DNA from: Alphaproteobacteria bacterium
Lineage (GTDB): Bacteria; Pseudomonadota; Alphaproteobacteria; Rhizobiales; Hyphomicrobiaceae
Direction of reading: 5' to 3'
Length of the DNA: 7,984 nucleotides
Assembly: GCA_024279745.1 (NCBI GenBank)
Contig: JAJRRE010000097.1
Coordinates: 1-7,984, forward strand
The stretch's first letter is position 1, and every line of letters starts with the position of its first letter. The translations under genes were made by a program, and so were the position numbers. Below the pieces are notes generated by a model that saw only the letters and a program-made list of their open reading frames with translations, did no database searches and was not told the DNA's origin. Shown in pieces: positions 1 through 6,516 of this stretch.

Positions 1-151
1 CCGCCGTAAGCGCACCGACTAACAACGCCGCCACGCCGAACCATAGAAAATGCACACCCGGTATAGCCATTTCCAGCATGGCCAACCCAAAGGCGGCAAT
101 GATCCAATTCCAATAACCTAAATCTGCAAAAAAATTTGATATCGCTTGCAT
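1..151 (-). CDS. NfeD-like membrane protein, N-terminal part (runs off the window)
   Basis: Only the first 50 codons are in the window. The reading begins MQAISNFFADLGYWNWIIAA and continues through a hydrophobic stretch with 'LEMAIPGVHFLWFGVAALLVG', which is typical of the first two membrane helices of NfeD-family proteins (E. coli YbbJ type). The start is well supported: AAGGAGG lies nine bases upstream (161-167 on the plus strand). Family members sit in the inner membrane, carry a C-terminal OB-fold domain (not visible here) and are almost always paired with an SPFH/stomatin protein. The gene directly upstream on the same strand is such a protein, which strengthens the call. The separation of about 215 bp is wider than in a tight operon, so the gene may have its own promoter. 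The molecular function of the family is not settled; membrane microdomain organisation or quality control is the usual suggestion. Confidence 0.8.
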   Translation of the reverse strand, partial: MQAISNFFADLGYWNWIIAAFGLAMLEMAIPGVHFLWFGVAALLVGALTA

Positions 152-366
152 AGATTTCCCCCTCCTTGTTTCAGCTTGTTGCGAAAGTGCTTCTCAAAAT
201 TGATCCGACTTTGGCTCCCGTAACACATTCGAAATTGAGGTGATGATTATTCTTTTTTCAACAACCGTGCCGACAGCCTGCTTAGCCCGCTTAGCCTGCC
301 GATGCGAAGAAACAACCTCCCCTTCACCGGCAGACCTCTATCAGCGCGCGGCTCAACATACCGCCA

Positions 367-1347
367 TTATATTTTGGGACCGGTTCGGCTTCCTGAACTG
401 TTTGAGCCACTATTATTTTTACCGCCAAAGGCTTCACTGGCAATTTCTGCGACACCGGCGAGCGAGCCGATCAATGCCGACGCTTCCAGCGGCATCATCA
501 AAATTTTCTGGTTCGGCGATTTGGCGATCGCTTCCAACGCCTTCACATAGTTATTGGCGACAAAATAGTTGATCGCCTGCACATTACCTTCCGCAATCGC
601 TTTTGACACCATCGCGGTTGCATTAGCTTCGGCTTCGGCGGAGCGTTCACGCGCTTCGGCGTCGCGGAACGCTGCTTCCTTGCGCCCATCAGCGGCCAAC
701 AAAACAGCTTCTTTCTTACCTTCAGCTTCCAGAATGGCAGCTTTGCGTGCGCCTTCCGACACCAGGATTTGCGCGCGCTTATCGCGTTCGGCTGCCGCTT
801 GTTGCGCCATGGTTTCTTGCATCGAGGGCGGCGTCTCAATATCCTTGATCTCAATACGCGTAACCTTGACGCCCCAGGATTCAGTTGCTGCATCAACCAC
901 ATGCAATAGCTGCGTATTGATCTGGTCGCGGTTGGATAACAGCTCATCGAGCAGCATTGACCCCATCACCGTACGCACATTAGTCATGGTCAGATTTGAG
1001 ATGGCCAGTTCCAGCTCATCAACTTCATAAGCGGCTTTGGGCGCGCTCAAAACCTGAAAGAATGTAATACCATCAACCCGCACCACCACATTGTCACGGG
1101 TGATCACGTGCTGGCTGGGAATATCCATCACCTGCTCTTTCATATTCATCCGGTAGCCGATGCGCTCTTTCACCGGCATCAGGATCGACAGGCCCGGCGT
1201 CAGCGTTCTGGTATAACGACCAAAGCTTTCGACGGTGTAATTATATCCTTGCGGCACGATCTTGATCGTTGACCACAAAACCATAGCAATCGCCGCAACG
1301 AATATAAGAGCGGTCACACTCAGCCCGCTGGCTAAATCACCTAACAT
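367..1347 (-). CDS. qmcA: SPFH/Band 7 (paraslipin, QmcA-like) membrane protein
   Basis: This is a 326-residue protein with one N-terminal membrane segment (about residues 9-28). A Band 7/SPFH domain follows: 'IVPQGYNYTVESFGRYTRTL' at about 30-49, 'PGLSILMPV' at 51-59, 'DNVVVRVDGITFFQV' at 85-99, and 'WGVKVTRIEIKDIETP' at 158-173. After it comes a long charged Ala/Glu/Arg-rich helix (about 180-245), then a hydrophobic oligomerisation region and a Gly/Ser-rich tail. Order and length fit the paraslipin group (E. coli QmcA, 305 aa; mitochondrial SLP-2). Such proteins form large ring or cage oligomers on the inner membrane and often regulate membrane proteases, although no protease gene is visible here. 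GGGAGAG precedes the ATG. The NfeD partner lies downstream on the same strand. The class is certain; the exact orthology to qmcA is less so. Confidence 0.9.
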   Translation of the reverse strand: MLGDLASGLSVTALIFVAAIAMVLWSTIKIVPQGYNYTVESFGRYTRTLTPGLSILMPVKERIGYRMNMKEQVMDIPSQHVITRDNVVVRVDGITFFQVLSAPKAAYEVDELELAISNLTMTNVRTVMGSMLLDELLSNRDQINTQLLHVVDAATESWGVKVTRIEIKDIETPPSMQETMAQQAAAERDKRAQILVSEGARKAAILEAEGKKEAVLLAADGRKEAAFRDAEARERSAEAEANATAMVSKAIAEGNVQAINYFVANNYVKALEAIAKSPNQKILMMPLEASALIGSLAGVAEIASEAFGGKNNSGSNSSGSRTGPKI

Positions 1348-1620
1348 ATTTTTCTCTCCCTAATGAATTCTCTATTTCAAGTAAATTGACCCATATCCAA
1401 GCTATATAGGATTTCTTGACTTGTTTTGTAGGCTATGAGAAAAAATATATGGTGAACGTAGCATTAACACCTCATTATTAATTAGATCTTAGCGATACAT
1501 ATTCGCTTCATTATTCCTGAAAATTAACTATTTATTAACTGCACTAAGCATTGGCGATGTATTATTTGAAATCACCTTGATGAATGCTTGTCTTTTGTTG
1601 ATGACCTAAACAGCAGCGTC
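1348..1620. other. AT-rich intergenic region upstream of the SPFH gene
   Basis: These 273 bases between the hemH stop and the SPFH start are clearly more AT-rich than the genes on either side, with runs such as TTATTAATTAGATC and several TATATA-like words. The region should hold the promoter of the SPFH gene on the minus strand, but I could not fix a convincing -35/-10 pair with standard spacing. I also see no hairpin with a T-run that would end hemH transcription. No ORF of interest is present. Confidence 0.5.
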
Positions 1621-2682
1621 TCAAACCCAGCCCATCAATTCGCGCCGAACCACGCTTTCAATAACGCGCATCCCCTCTTCTGAAGCGTTCAAAGCCGGCA
1701 CATAAGAAAATAACTGCCCGCCATTCTCCTCAAAATACTCGCGGTTTTCGACCTCAAGCTCCTCAAGTGTCTCCAGACAATCGGCAGTAAAGCCCGGCGC
1801 AATCATTACCAGAGATTTAGCGCCCTCTTTCGCCAGCCGGGTCACGGTCTCATCCGTATAGGGCTTCAGCCATTCATCGGTGCCAAAGCGCGACTGGAAG
1901 GACAACACGAATTTGTCTTCCGGCCAATCGAGCGCCTCGCGCAGCAACCGCCCGGTCTTGAGACACTGGCAATGATAAGGATCGCCTGCATCGAGATATT
2001 TTTGCGGCATCCCGTGGAATGTGGTCATCAACACATCGGGTTCAAAGTTCAGCCCCGCCAAATGGGTCTTCACGCTTTGCGCCAGGGCGCCAATATAAAC
2101 CGGATCGTCATACCAGGCAGGCGCCACGCGGGCATAGGGCTGCCAGCGCATTTTCATCAGCGCGCGAAACGCCTGATCAGCAGCCGTTGCCGTGGTCGCG
2201 CCGGCATATTGAGGGTATAGTGGGACCAGCAAAATGCGCTCGCAGCCTTGTTCGTGCAGGGCTTCGATGCGGCTTTGGGTCGAGGGATTGGCATAGCGCA
2301 TGCCCCAATCGACTATCACATTGGGAAGATCGGATAAGGCGCCCGACAGTTTTTCAGCCTGGCTGCGCGTGATGGTTTTCAGCGGCCCTTCATCGCGTTC
2401 CTTGTTCCATATGGTTTCATAGTCCTTGCCCTTGGGACCGGGCCGCTTGGTCAAGATAATGCCGTTGAGAATAACCCACCATAATGGCGAGGTATCTTCG
2501 ATCACCCGGCGGTCGGACAGGAATTCCTTAAGATAGCGGCGCATTGACCAAAAATCGGTTCCGTCCGGCGTCCCCAGATTGAGCAGCAGCACACCAACTT
2601 TGCCATTGTCCACGCTGGGATGATCGGATGGCCGGTGACGTCTGGCGCCTGCGATCTTTTCTCCCGTCATATAATCGTTCAT
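1621..2682 (-). CDS. hemH: Ferrochelatase (protoheme ferro-lyase)
   Basis: HemH inserts Fe2+ into protoporphyrin IX, the last step of protoheme synthesis, at the cytoplasmic face of the inner membrane. The 353-residue protein has the usual bacterial length and all family landmarks: 'VGVLLLNLGTPD' (29-40), 'YLKEFLSDRRVIE' (50-62), 'MRYANPST' (128-135), 'PLYPQYAGATTAT' (154-166), 'TFHGMP' with the catalytic His at 223, 'DPYHCQC' (234-240), 'SFQSRFGTDEWLKPYT' (261-276) and 'PGFTADCLETLEEL' (296-309), with the conserved acidic residues of the metal path. The cysteines at 238, 240 and 302 are notable because some alphaproteobacterial ferrochelatases bind a [2Fe-2S] cluster, but I cannot show that here. 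The start at 2682 has GAGG about six bases upstream; a second ATG four codons in (MTGEK) is possible. The reading frame is intact. Confidence 0.97.
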   Translation of the reverse strand: MNDYMTGEKIAGARRHRPSDHPSVDNGKVGVLLLNLGTPDGTDFWSMRRYLKEFLSDRRVIEDTSPLWWVILNGIILTKRPGPKGKDYETIWNKERDEGPLKTITRSQAEKLSGALSDLPNVIVDWGMRYANPSTQSRIEALHEQGCERILLVPLYPQYAGATTATAADQAFRALMKMRWQPYARVAPAWYDDPVYIGALAQSVKTHLAGLNFEPDVLMTTFHGMPQKYLDAGDPYHCQCLKTGRLLREALDWPEDKFVLSFQSRFGTDEWLKPYTDETVTRLAKEGAKSLVMIAPGFTADCLETLEELEVENREYFEENGGQLFSYVPALNASEEGMRVIESVVRRELMGWV

Positions 2683-2808
2683 TGCGACCTCATATTATTG
2701 CCGAATTCTCTGTTGCCGAACATTACCGCCAATCCCAGCTATGACTTCACCGCCAGCCCCAGCCGCCGGGCCCGGGGTCAGCCCCAGGATCAGCGTCATC
2801 AGGGCCTG

Positions 2809-2829
2809 AATAAAGCCGGCCGGCTTATT
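2809..2829 (-). terminator. Possible weak terminator or inverted repeat after the transporter remnant
   Basis: On the minus strand this reads AATAAGCCGG followed by CCGGCTTTATT, a near-perfect inverted repeat with a 12-bp core palindrome (AGCCGGCCGGCT, 2814-2825). It starts about a dozen bases past the stop codon of the transporter remnant, where its terminator would be expected. There is no long T-run after it on either strand and almost no loop, so intrinsic termination is uncertain. Confidence 0.3.
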
Positions 2830-2841
2830 GGGGCGGACTTT

Positions 2842-2973
2842 TTACTCAACCCGCTCCGGCTTACGCTTTAACAAAACCTTTCGATGGGCGATATAAACCG
2901 CAGCGCCAAAAATCACAATGGCACCGATCCATGTCCAAATATCGATAATATCGCCAAAACCCCTATAGACCGG
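2842..2973 (-). pseudogene. C-terminal remnant of an EamA/DMT-superfamily transporter
   Basis: The minus-strand reading ending at the TAA at 2842-2844 contains 'FGDIIDIWTWIGAIVIFGAAVYIAHRK' (split here as FGDIIDIWTWIGA and VIFGAAVYIAHRK) followed by a basic tail. This is the typical last membrane helix and tail of EamA/DMT drug-metabolite transporters, where an (F/W)GE/D-P-D-(I/L)WTWIGA-type motif precedes the final helix. Full proteins have about 280-300 residues and ten helices; only about 40 residues are left. The ORF remains open upstream to a nominal ATG at 3093, but residues before about position 41 (Cys- and His-rich, no membrane helices) do not look like the family. The gene was therefore probably cut off, with its 5' part replaced or lost, when the cas locus arrived beside it. 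It is unlikely to be functional. Confidence 0.6.
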
Positions 2974-3146
2974 CGCAACGCGCGATTGGCAAAGCTGAGA
3001 ACTCAAATGTGAGCACAAGTGAGGCGTCCATGGCGGCAAAGCCGCGCAGCAGTGCCTATGTCCGGCAACCGCCAATAATCCGGGCAACATCAAATGAAAG
3101 GGTCACAGCGCCATTGACGGTCGCTGCCAGACATAAAGTGCCCCGC

Positions 3147-3180
3147 TTGACGACAAACGGTAAAGTCCAGTCTAAACTGG
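3147..3180 (+). promoter_or_regulatory. Candidate sigma-70 promoter of cas3 with an overlapping inverted repeat
   Basis: TTGACG (3147-3152, five of six consensus bases) is followed after 18 bases by TCTAAA (3171-3176, four of six). This would start transcription near 3183, about 35 bases before the chosen cas3 start. A small perfect inverted repeat, CCAGT-CTAA-ACTGG (3167-3180), covers the -10 box and could be an operator or an RNA hairpin. The boxes are visible in the sequence; the promoter role is inferred from position and consensus only. Confidence 0.45.
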
Positions 3181-3217
3181 GCAGGGCCGTTATCATGCAA
3201 TGATCGCAGGACATCTG

Positions 3218-5941
3218 ATGCCACACCAAAAACCGCCCCGCTATCTCAAATTCTGGGGCAAAGCACATGCCACTGAGGGAGCCGCTAGCCTCTTTCACCC
3301 CGCTGCCTATCATAGCCTTGACGTGGCGGCAGTTGCTATGTGTCTGCTGGCCCAGCGGCAAAGCGGTCTGGCACGTATGGCGGCGCGTCTGCAAATCCCG
3401 CAAGATGATCTCAAGCGGCTCGCCATATTCGTGATCGCGCTGCATGACATCGGCAAATTCTCACGCAGCTTTCAAGCGCTGGCACCAGACCACTGGCCAA
3501 CCGATATACTTGGCAAATTCCCGGACGAAATTTCTCAGGCGTCCCACTGGCAGCTCAGCTATGATCTGTTGCTTGAGCGGGACGGAGTGATAGCCGATCA
3601 GTTGAGGTGCATGTTACAACCTGCCAGCGCTTACGGTTTCAATAATATCATCGCCGCCATTGCCGGGCATCATGGCGTGCCGCCAGCCGAGCAGAACACC
3701 ATCAACGCCAATCAAATATGCGATCAATGCCGCAATGCCGCCAGCGCATTTCTGATCGACACAGCCAGCCTTTTTAATCCGCCGCAAATTCCCTGGCTCA
3801 AACAGAAGCTGGCTCGACCGCTGTCCTTCTGGCTCGCGGGACTCACTGTCTGCGCCGACTGGCTCGGCTCCAATCAGGACAGTTTCAACTATCACAAACC
3901 AGACCTGTCGGCGGCAGATTATTGGCAAAAGATCGCCCGGCCGCGCGCTGCAAAAGCTGTCGAGGCTGCCGGCTTGGCGTCCTCGCCCCTGCGGCAGGGG
4001 GCGGACCTGAACTCCCTGTTCGGCATTGAAACACCGCGCCCGATGCAGGCAGCAGTGCGCGACATCGTGCTGCCCGATGGTCCCATGCTGGCGATTATCG
4101 AAGACGCCACAGGATCGGGTAAAACCGAAGCGGCAACATATCTCGCCCATCGCATGATGCTGGAGGGCAAAGCTTCGGGGCTATATTTCGCCCTGCCGAC
4201 CATGGCCACGGCAAACGCCATGTTTGCACGCATGCAAGAGGCCTATCTCAATTTCTATGCGGATGGCGAAAAACCCTCACTGGCGCTGGCCCATGGCAAG
4301 GCGGCGCTGTCCGAAGCCTTTGATGAGGTCAAACTGTCCGCTTTCACGGAACCGGCGCAGCTCAAAGGCGACGATGAAGAAACCGCCGCGCAATGTGCCG
4401 CCTGGATTGCCGATGACCGGCGCAAGGCCTTCTTTGCCGAGGTGGGCGCCGGCACCATCGATCAGGCGCTGCTTGCCGTTCTGCCGTCTAAATTTCAATC
4501 CTTGCGTTTATGGGGGCTGATTGAGCGCCTTCTGGTGGTTGACGAGGCTCATGCTTACGACGCCTATATGTCGAAAGAGCTGGAAGTGCTGCTTGAATTT
4601 CACAGCGCACTTGGCGGTTCAGCCATTATTTTGTCGGCCACGCTGCCTTCGGCAAAGCGGGAAGATTTGGTGAAGGCCTTCTGCAAGGGCCTGGGTGTCA
4701 AGTCGAACTACCAAGCCAAGGCCAAGGCCGCTTACCCACTTCTTACGATAGCCAGCGCCGAAGGCGTCTGCGAACCAGCAGCCGGAGAAATCAAGCCGGC
4801 AATTCATACGGTTCGCACGGTGTCGGCAGAGCGGCTGGGCGATGTTGAAACTGTCGTCGAGCGGATCAAGGATGCGGCGAACCAGGACGCCGCCGTTGCC
4901 TGGGTGCGCAATAGCGTCGATGACGCCATCGAAGCAGTAGAGCTGCTGCGCGAAGCGGGCATCAATGCCGACCTGTTTCACGCCCGTTTTGCCATGGGTG
5001 ACCGGCAGAAGATCGAAGCGGCCGCCGTCCGCCGGTTTGGCAAGGACGACAAGACCGGCGAGCGGCATGGCCGCGTTCTTGTGGCCACGCAGGTGATTGA
5101 GCAATCTTTAGATTTGGATTTTGATCTGATGGTATCCGACCTGGCGCCCGTTGACCTTCTTATTCAGCGCGCCGGCCGGCTGTGGCGACATATGGACAAG
5201 CGCCCCGCCGATCAACGCCCTGTGGAGGGACCAAAACTTCTGCTGTTGTCGCCCGATCCCGGTAAGGTCGATGACAGCAAATGGCTGGAGAATCTCGGCC
5301 ACAGAGGCGCCTTCGTCTATCCCAATCACGCGCTGCTATGGCGCACAGTCAAAGCCTTGTTGGACAATCCCGATGCCGCAGGCGGCGGCTGGCGTGCGCC
5401 TGAAGATTTGCGCGGCCTGATCGAAAAGGTCTATGGCAAGCTGGAAGACATGCAGACGCCGACGCCATTGATGCAAAAGGAAAATGAAGCTTATGGCTGT
5501 GAAATGGGCATGCGCAGCTCCGCCGGTTTTACGCTGCTGGAGCTCAAGGACGGCTACTGTAACAAGGGGAGCTGGCTTAACGAAGCGCTTGTTCAAACTC
5601 GCCTTGGCGAGCCGACCGTCACCTTGCGGCTGGCGCGCATCGAAGGTGGTGCGATTGTCCCCTTTTGTGACTTAGCCGCTGACAAGGGAGGCAATGCACG
5701 CGGCACAGCGCGCGCCTGGGCCTTGTCTGAACTTAGCATTCGTCAGACCTGGCTGCATGGGGCTGACGTAGCAAACCAATGGCGCGACGCCATCGATACC
5801 CACCGCGTTTCCTGGCCAAAATGGCAGCGCGATATGCTTGTGGCCATTGTCAACGATGACGGCCGCTTGCTACTCGACTGGAAGGACGGCGCCGGGCAGA
5901 ACTTGCACTATGACCGGACGCGAGGGCTGGTAAAACATTAA
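3218..5941 (+). CDS. cas3: Type I-E CRISPR-associated nuclease-helicase Cas3
   Basis: Cas3 is recruited by target-bound Cascade and unwinds and degrades DNA 3' to 5' using its HD nuclease and SF2 helicase. Numbered from this start (907 aa), the N-terminal part has 'YLKFWGKAH' and the HD residues: His in 'AYHSLDVA' (32), the His-Asp pair of 'LHDIGKFSRSF' (76-77), 'GHHGVP' (151-152) and 'CADWLGSN' (Asp 214). The helicase shows Walker A 'ATGSGKT' (297-303), 'DEAH' (442-445), 'SAT' (473-475), 'VATQVIEQSLDLDFD' (about 622-636) and 'QRAGRLWRH' (650-658). No key residue is missing and the frame is open throughout, so the enzyme should be active. I chose the ATG at 3218 because AGGA lies six bases upstream (3208-3211). 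An in-frame ATG at 3200 would add six residues but has no well-spaced ribosome binding site. Assignment to I-E rests on the domain layout plus the Cas8e gene downstream. Confidence 0.97.
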   Translation: MPHQKPPRYLKFWGKAHATEGAASLFHPAAYHSLDVAAVAMCLLAQRQSGLARMAARLQIPQDDLKRLAIFVIALHDIGKFSRSFQALAPDHWPTDILGKFPDEISQASHWQLSYDLLLERDGVIADQLRCMLQPASAYGFNNIIAAIAGHHGVPPAEQNTINANQICDQCRNAASAFLIDTASLFNPPQIPWLKQKLARPLSFWLAGLTVCADWLGSNQDSFNYHKPDLSAADYWQKIARPRAAKAVEAAGLASSPLRQGADLNSLFGIETPRPMQAAVRDIVLPDGPMLAIIEDATGSGKTEAATYLAHRMMLEGKASGLYFALPTMATANAMFARMQEAYLNFYADGEKPSLALAHGKAALSEAFDEVKLSAFTEPAQLKGDDEETAAQCAAWIADDRRKAFFAEVGAGTIDQALLAVLPSKFQSLRLWGLIERLLVVDEAHAYDAYMSKELEVLLEFHSALGGSAIILSATLPSAKREDLVKAFCKGLGVKSNYQAKAKAAYPLLTIASAEGVCEPAAGEIKPAIHTVRTVSAERLGDVETVVERIKDAANQDAAVAWVRNSVDDAIEAVELLREAGINADLFHARFAMGDRQKIEAAAVRRFGKDDKTGERHGRVLVATQVIEQSLDLDFDLMVSDLAPVDLLIQRAGRLWRHMDKRPADQRPVEGPKLLLLSPDPGKVDDSKWLENLGHRGAFVYPNHALLWRTVKALLDNPDAAGGGWRAPEDLRGLIEKVYGKLEDMQTPTPLMQKENEAYGCEMGMRSSAGFTLLELKDGYCNKGSWLNEALVQTRLGEPTVTLRLARIEGGAIVPFCDLAADKGGNARGTARAWALSELSIRQTWLHGADVANQWRDAIDTHRVSWPKWQRDMLVAIVNDDGRLLLDWKDGAGQNLHYDRTRGLVKH

Positions 5942-5943
5942 GC

Positions 5944-6090
5944 TCAGCTATCCAGATCAAGGGCTTGCTCGATCACCTTGGCGGCGATGAGAACCTTGCT
6001 ACCTCATTCGGATCGACACTGATCATGTTGGCAGCCATCGGTTGCGCGGGATAGACATCGGCAACAGCATCAACTAAATTACCATTGTCC
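5944..6090 (-). other. Degraded minus-strand coding remnant of unknown origin
   Basis: No intact gene lies between cas3 and the next ORF. On the minus strand a short reading KVLIAAKVIEQALDLDS ends at a TGA (5944-5997). The adjacent sequence in another frame reads NLVDAVADVYPAQPMAANMI and on to SVDPNEV, so the two may be halves of one gene joined by a frameshift. Neither half has a start codon with a ribosome binding site. The first piece resembles Cas3 motif V of this same window (VLVATQVIEQSLDLD), with 11 of 15 residues identical; the second piece does not resemble Cas3. It could be debris of an unrelated small protein. Function and origin are unknown. Confidence 0.25.
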
Positions 6091-6111
6091 GCTCCATTTT
6101 AGAAAGAGCCA

Positions 6112-6321
6112 GTGAGCAAGCCAAACGATACTGAAAATCTAGTTCTTGAACATTTGAGAGCCATTCGTTCGTCAATCGAGCGCATGGAATTCGATGTTAA
6201 TGACGTGAAAAAGCGGATTACGTCTACCGAGGAGGCAGTCGTCGGTTTGCAGCGGCGCATTGATCGCGTTGATGAACGGCTTGATCGAATAGAAAAACGC
6301 CTCGAGCTGGTGGATGTTTGA
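6112..6321 (+). CDS. Small coiled-coil protein, conserved hypothetical
   Basis: This is a 69-residue, highly charged protein beginning with GTG. The N-terminal part 'DTENLVLEHLRAIRSSI' (6-22) resembles small uncharacterised proteins widespread in Alphaproteobacteria. The C-terminal half is a textbook coiled coil, with hydrophobic residues at 43, 46, 50, 53, 57, 60, 64 and 67 in strict 3-4 spacing. It should form a helical dimer or higher oligomer and has no membrane segment or catalytic motif. GTG is chosen because an in-frame TAG lies three codons upstream, the conserved N-terminus needs it, and AGAAAGAG precedes it, although its spacing is tight. The next in-frame ATG would remove the conserved part. 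It lies about 170 bases after cas3 and ends three bases before the degenerate CRISPR repeat, so both may share a transcript. No function is known to me; a link to CRISPR regulation is only positional. Confidence 0.7.
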   Translation: MSKPNDTENLVLEHLRAIRSSIERMEFDVNDVKKRITSTEEAVVGLQRRIDRVDERLDRIEKRLELVDV

Positions 6322-6324
6322 GTT

Positions 6325-6414
6325 TACTTCCCCGCACCCGCAGGGATGGTCCGTCGAAAAGGGGCATTAAGACCTCAGAAGGAAACTGTTCCCCGCTTAC
6401 GCAGGGATTCACAG
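6325..6414 (+). CRISPR. Degenerate two-repeat type I-E mini-CRISPR (crRNA-like RNA gene)
   Basis: Two 29-nt I-E-type repeats (6325-6353 and 6386-6414) flank one 32-nt spacer (6354-6385), giving the 61-nt period of this subtype. The repeats share 19 of 29 positions: TTCCCCGC and CGCAGGGAT are common to both, while the loop and outer ends differ. The parts needed in a mature crRNA are kept. Repeat 1 ends in ATGGTCCG, close to the standard eight-base 5' handle, and repeat 2 keeps the stem CCCCGC/GCAGGG with one C-A mismatch for Cas6e. The decayed part of repeat 2 is its own handle, which would be discarded. This pattern suggests a selected crRNA-like RNA rather than random decay. It is oriented with the cas genes and starts three bases after the coiled-coil gene. 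Known analogues are CreA and CreR RNAs; a decayed array remnant is the alternative. Confidence 0.8.
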
Positions 6415-6446
6415 CACGCAGATAATCAGAATTTTCCATAATATTC

Positions 6447-6482
6447 TTGACAAGTGGGATTAAAGATTCCACACTAATTAAG
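6447..6482 (+). promoter_or_regulatory. Candidate promoter between the mini-CRISPR and the DUF1508 gene
   Basis: A perfect -35 box TTGACA (6447-6452) sits in a strongly AT-rich stretch. The -10 box is unclear: CACACT is at the 17-base spacing, and the better-looking ACTAAT (6473-6478) is at 20. GTGG and CCAC (within 6455-6472) form a small inverted repeat between the boxes. Transcription would start around 6480-6486, right at the PAM and seed of the site matched by the mini-CRISPR spacer. No other candidate promoter serves the DUF1508 gene downstream. Position and the TTGACA box are the only evidence. Confidence 0.4.
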
Positions 6483-6514
6483 TCGAATAGAGGAATTAAT
6501 TATCCAAACCTTCG
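6480..6514 (+). promoter_or_regulatory. Predicted Cascade binding site matched by the mini-CRISPR spacer
   Basis: The protospacer-like site begins at 6483 and is preceded by AAG (6480-6482), the canonical type I-E PAM. Its first 17 bases, TCGAATAGAGGAATTAA, match the spacer start TCGAAAAGGGGCATTAA at 14 positions; only 6, 9 and 12 differ. Positions 6 and 12 belong to the every-sixth-base set that is flipped out in Cascade and tolerated as mismatches. Beyond position 17 only three of 15 bases match. Seed-only pairing of this kind allows Cascade binding but generally not Cas3 cleavage, as in CreA/CreR-guided repression. The site starts 69 bases after repeat 2 and lies directly downstream of the TTGACA box. 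Confidence 0.72.
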
Positions 6515-6516
6515 AC

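Larger units (their letters stand above)
2683..3146. other. Gene-poor gap between hemH and the cas locus
   Basis: No intact gene is supported here. The stretch contains a GC-rich segment with short repeats of GCCCCAG (2757-2790), an inverted repeat near 2809-2829, and the transporter remnant listed separately. About 170 bases of unremarkable sequence follow, with one small hairpin (GCGGC/GCCGC at 3033-3045). A 64-codon plus-strand ORF at 3009-3203 has no recognisable family or ribosome binding site and is not called. The region separates housekeeping genes on the minus strand from CRISPR-Cas genes on the plus strand. Confidence 0.5.

Noticed and set aside
229..245. TCGAAATTGAGG as a second target for the mini-CRISPR spacer
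   Set aside because: It matches only the first six bases, fails at seed position 7, and has no AAG-type PAM (CAT precedes it).
275..300. Short direct repeat (AGCCTGCTTAGC / CGCTTAGCCTGC) between the SPFH and NfeD genes
   Set aside because: Only about eight bases repeat, twice, with no further copies or structure; it is probably chance.
569..1030. Plus-strand ORF opposite the SPFH gene, and similar ORFs opposite or out of frame with hemH and cas3
   Set aside because: These are low-complexity Ser/Ala/Arg-rich shadows of well-supported genes on the other strand or in another frame.
3139..3153. GTGCCCCGCTTGACG upstream of cas3 resembles part of the degenerate CRISPR repeat
   Set aside because: The match covers only about nine bases, lacks the second half of the stem, and has no partner at 61-base spacing. 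It is better explained as the -35 region.
3009..3203. 64-codon plus-strand ORF just upstream of cas3
   Set aside because: It has no ribosome binding site and no family resemblance, and it overlaps the likely cas3 promoter.
6415..6480. Third CRISPR repeat one period (61 bases) after repeat 2
   Set aside because: The expected position near 6447 is AT-rich and has no CCCCGC or GCAGGG core. The element has only two repeats.
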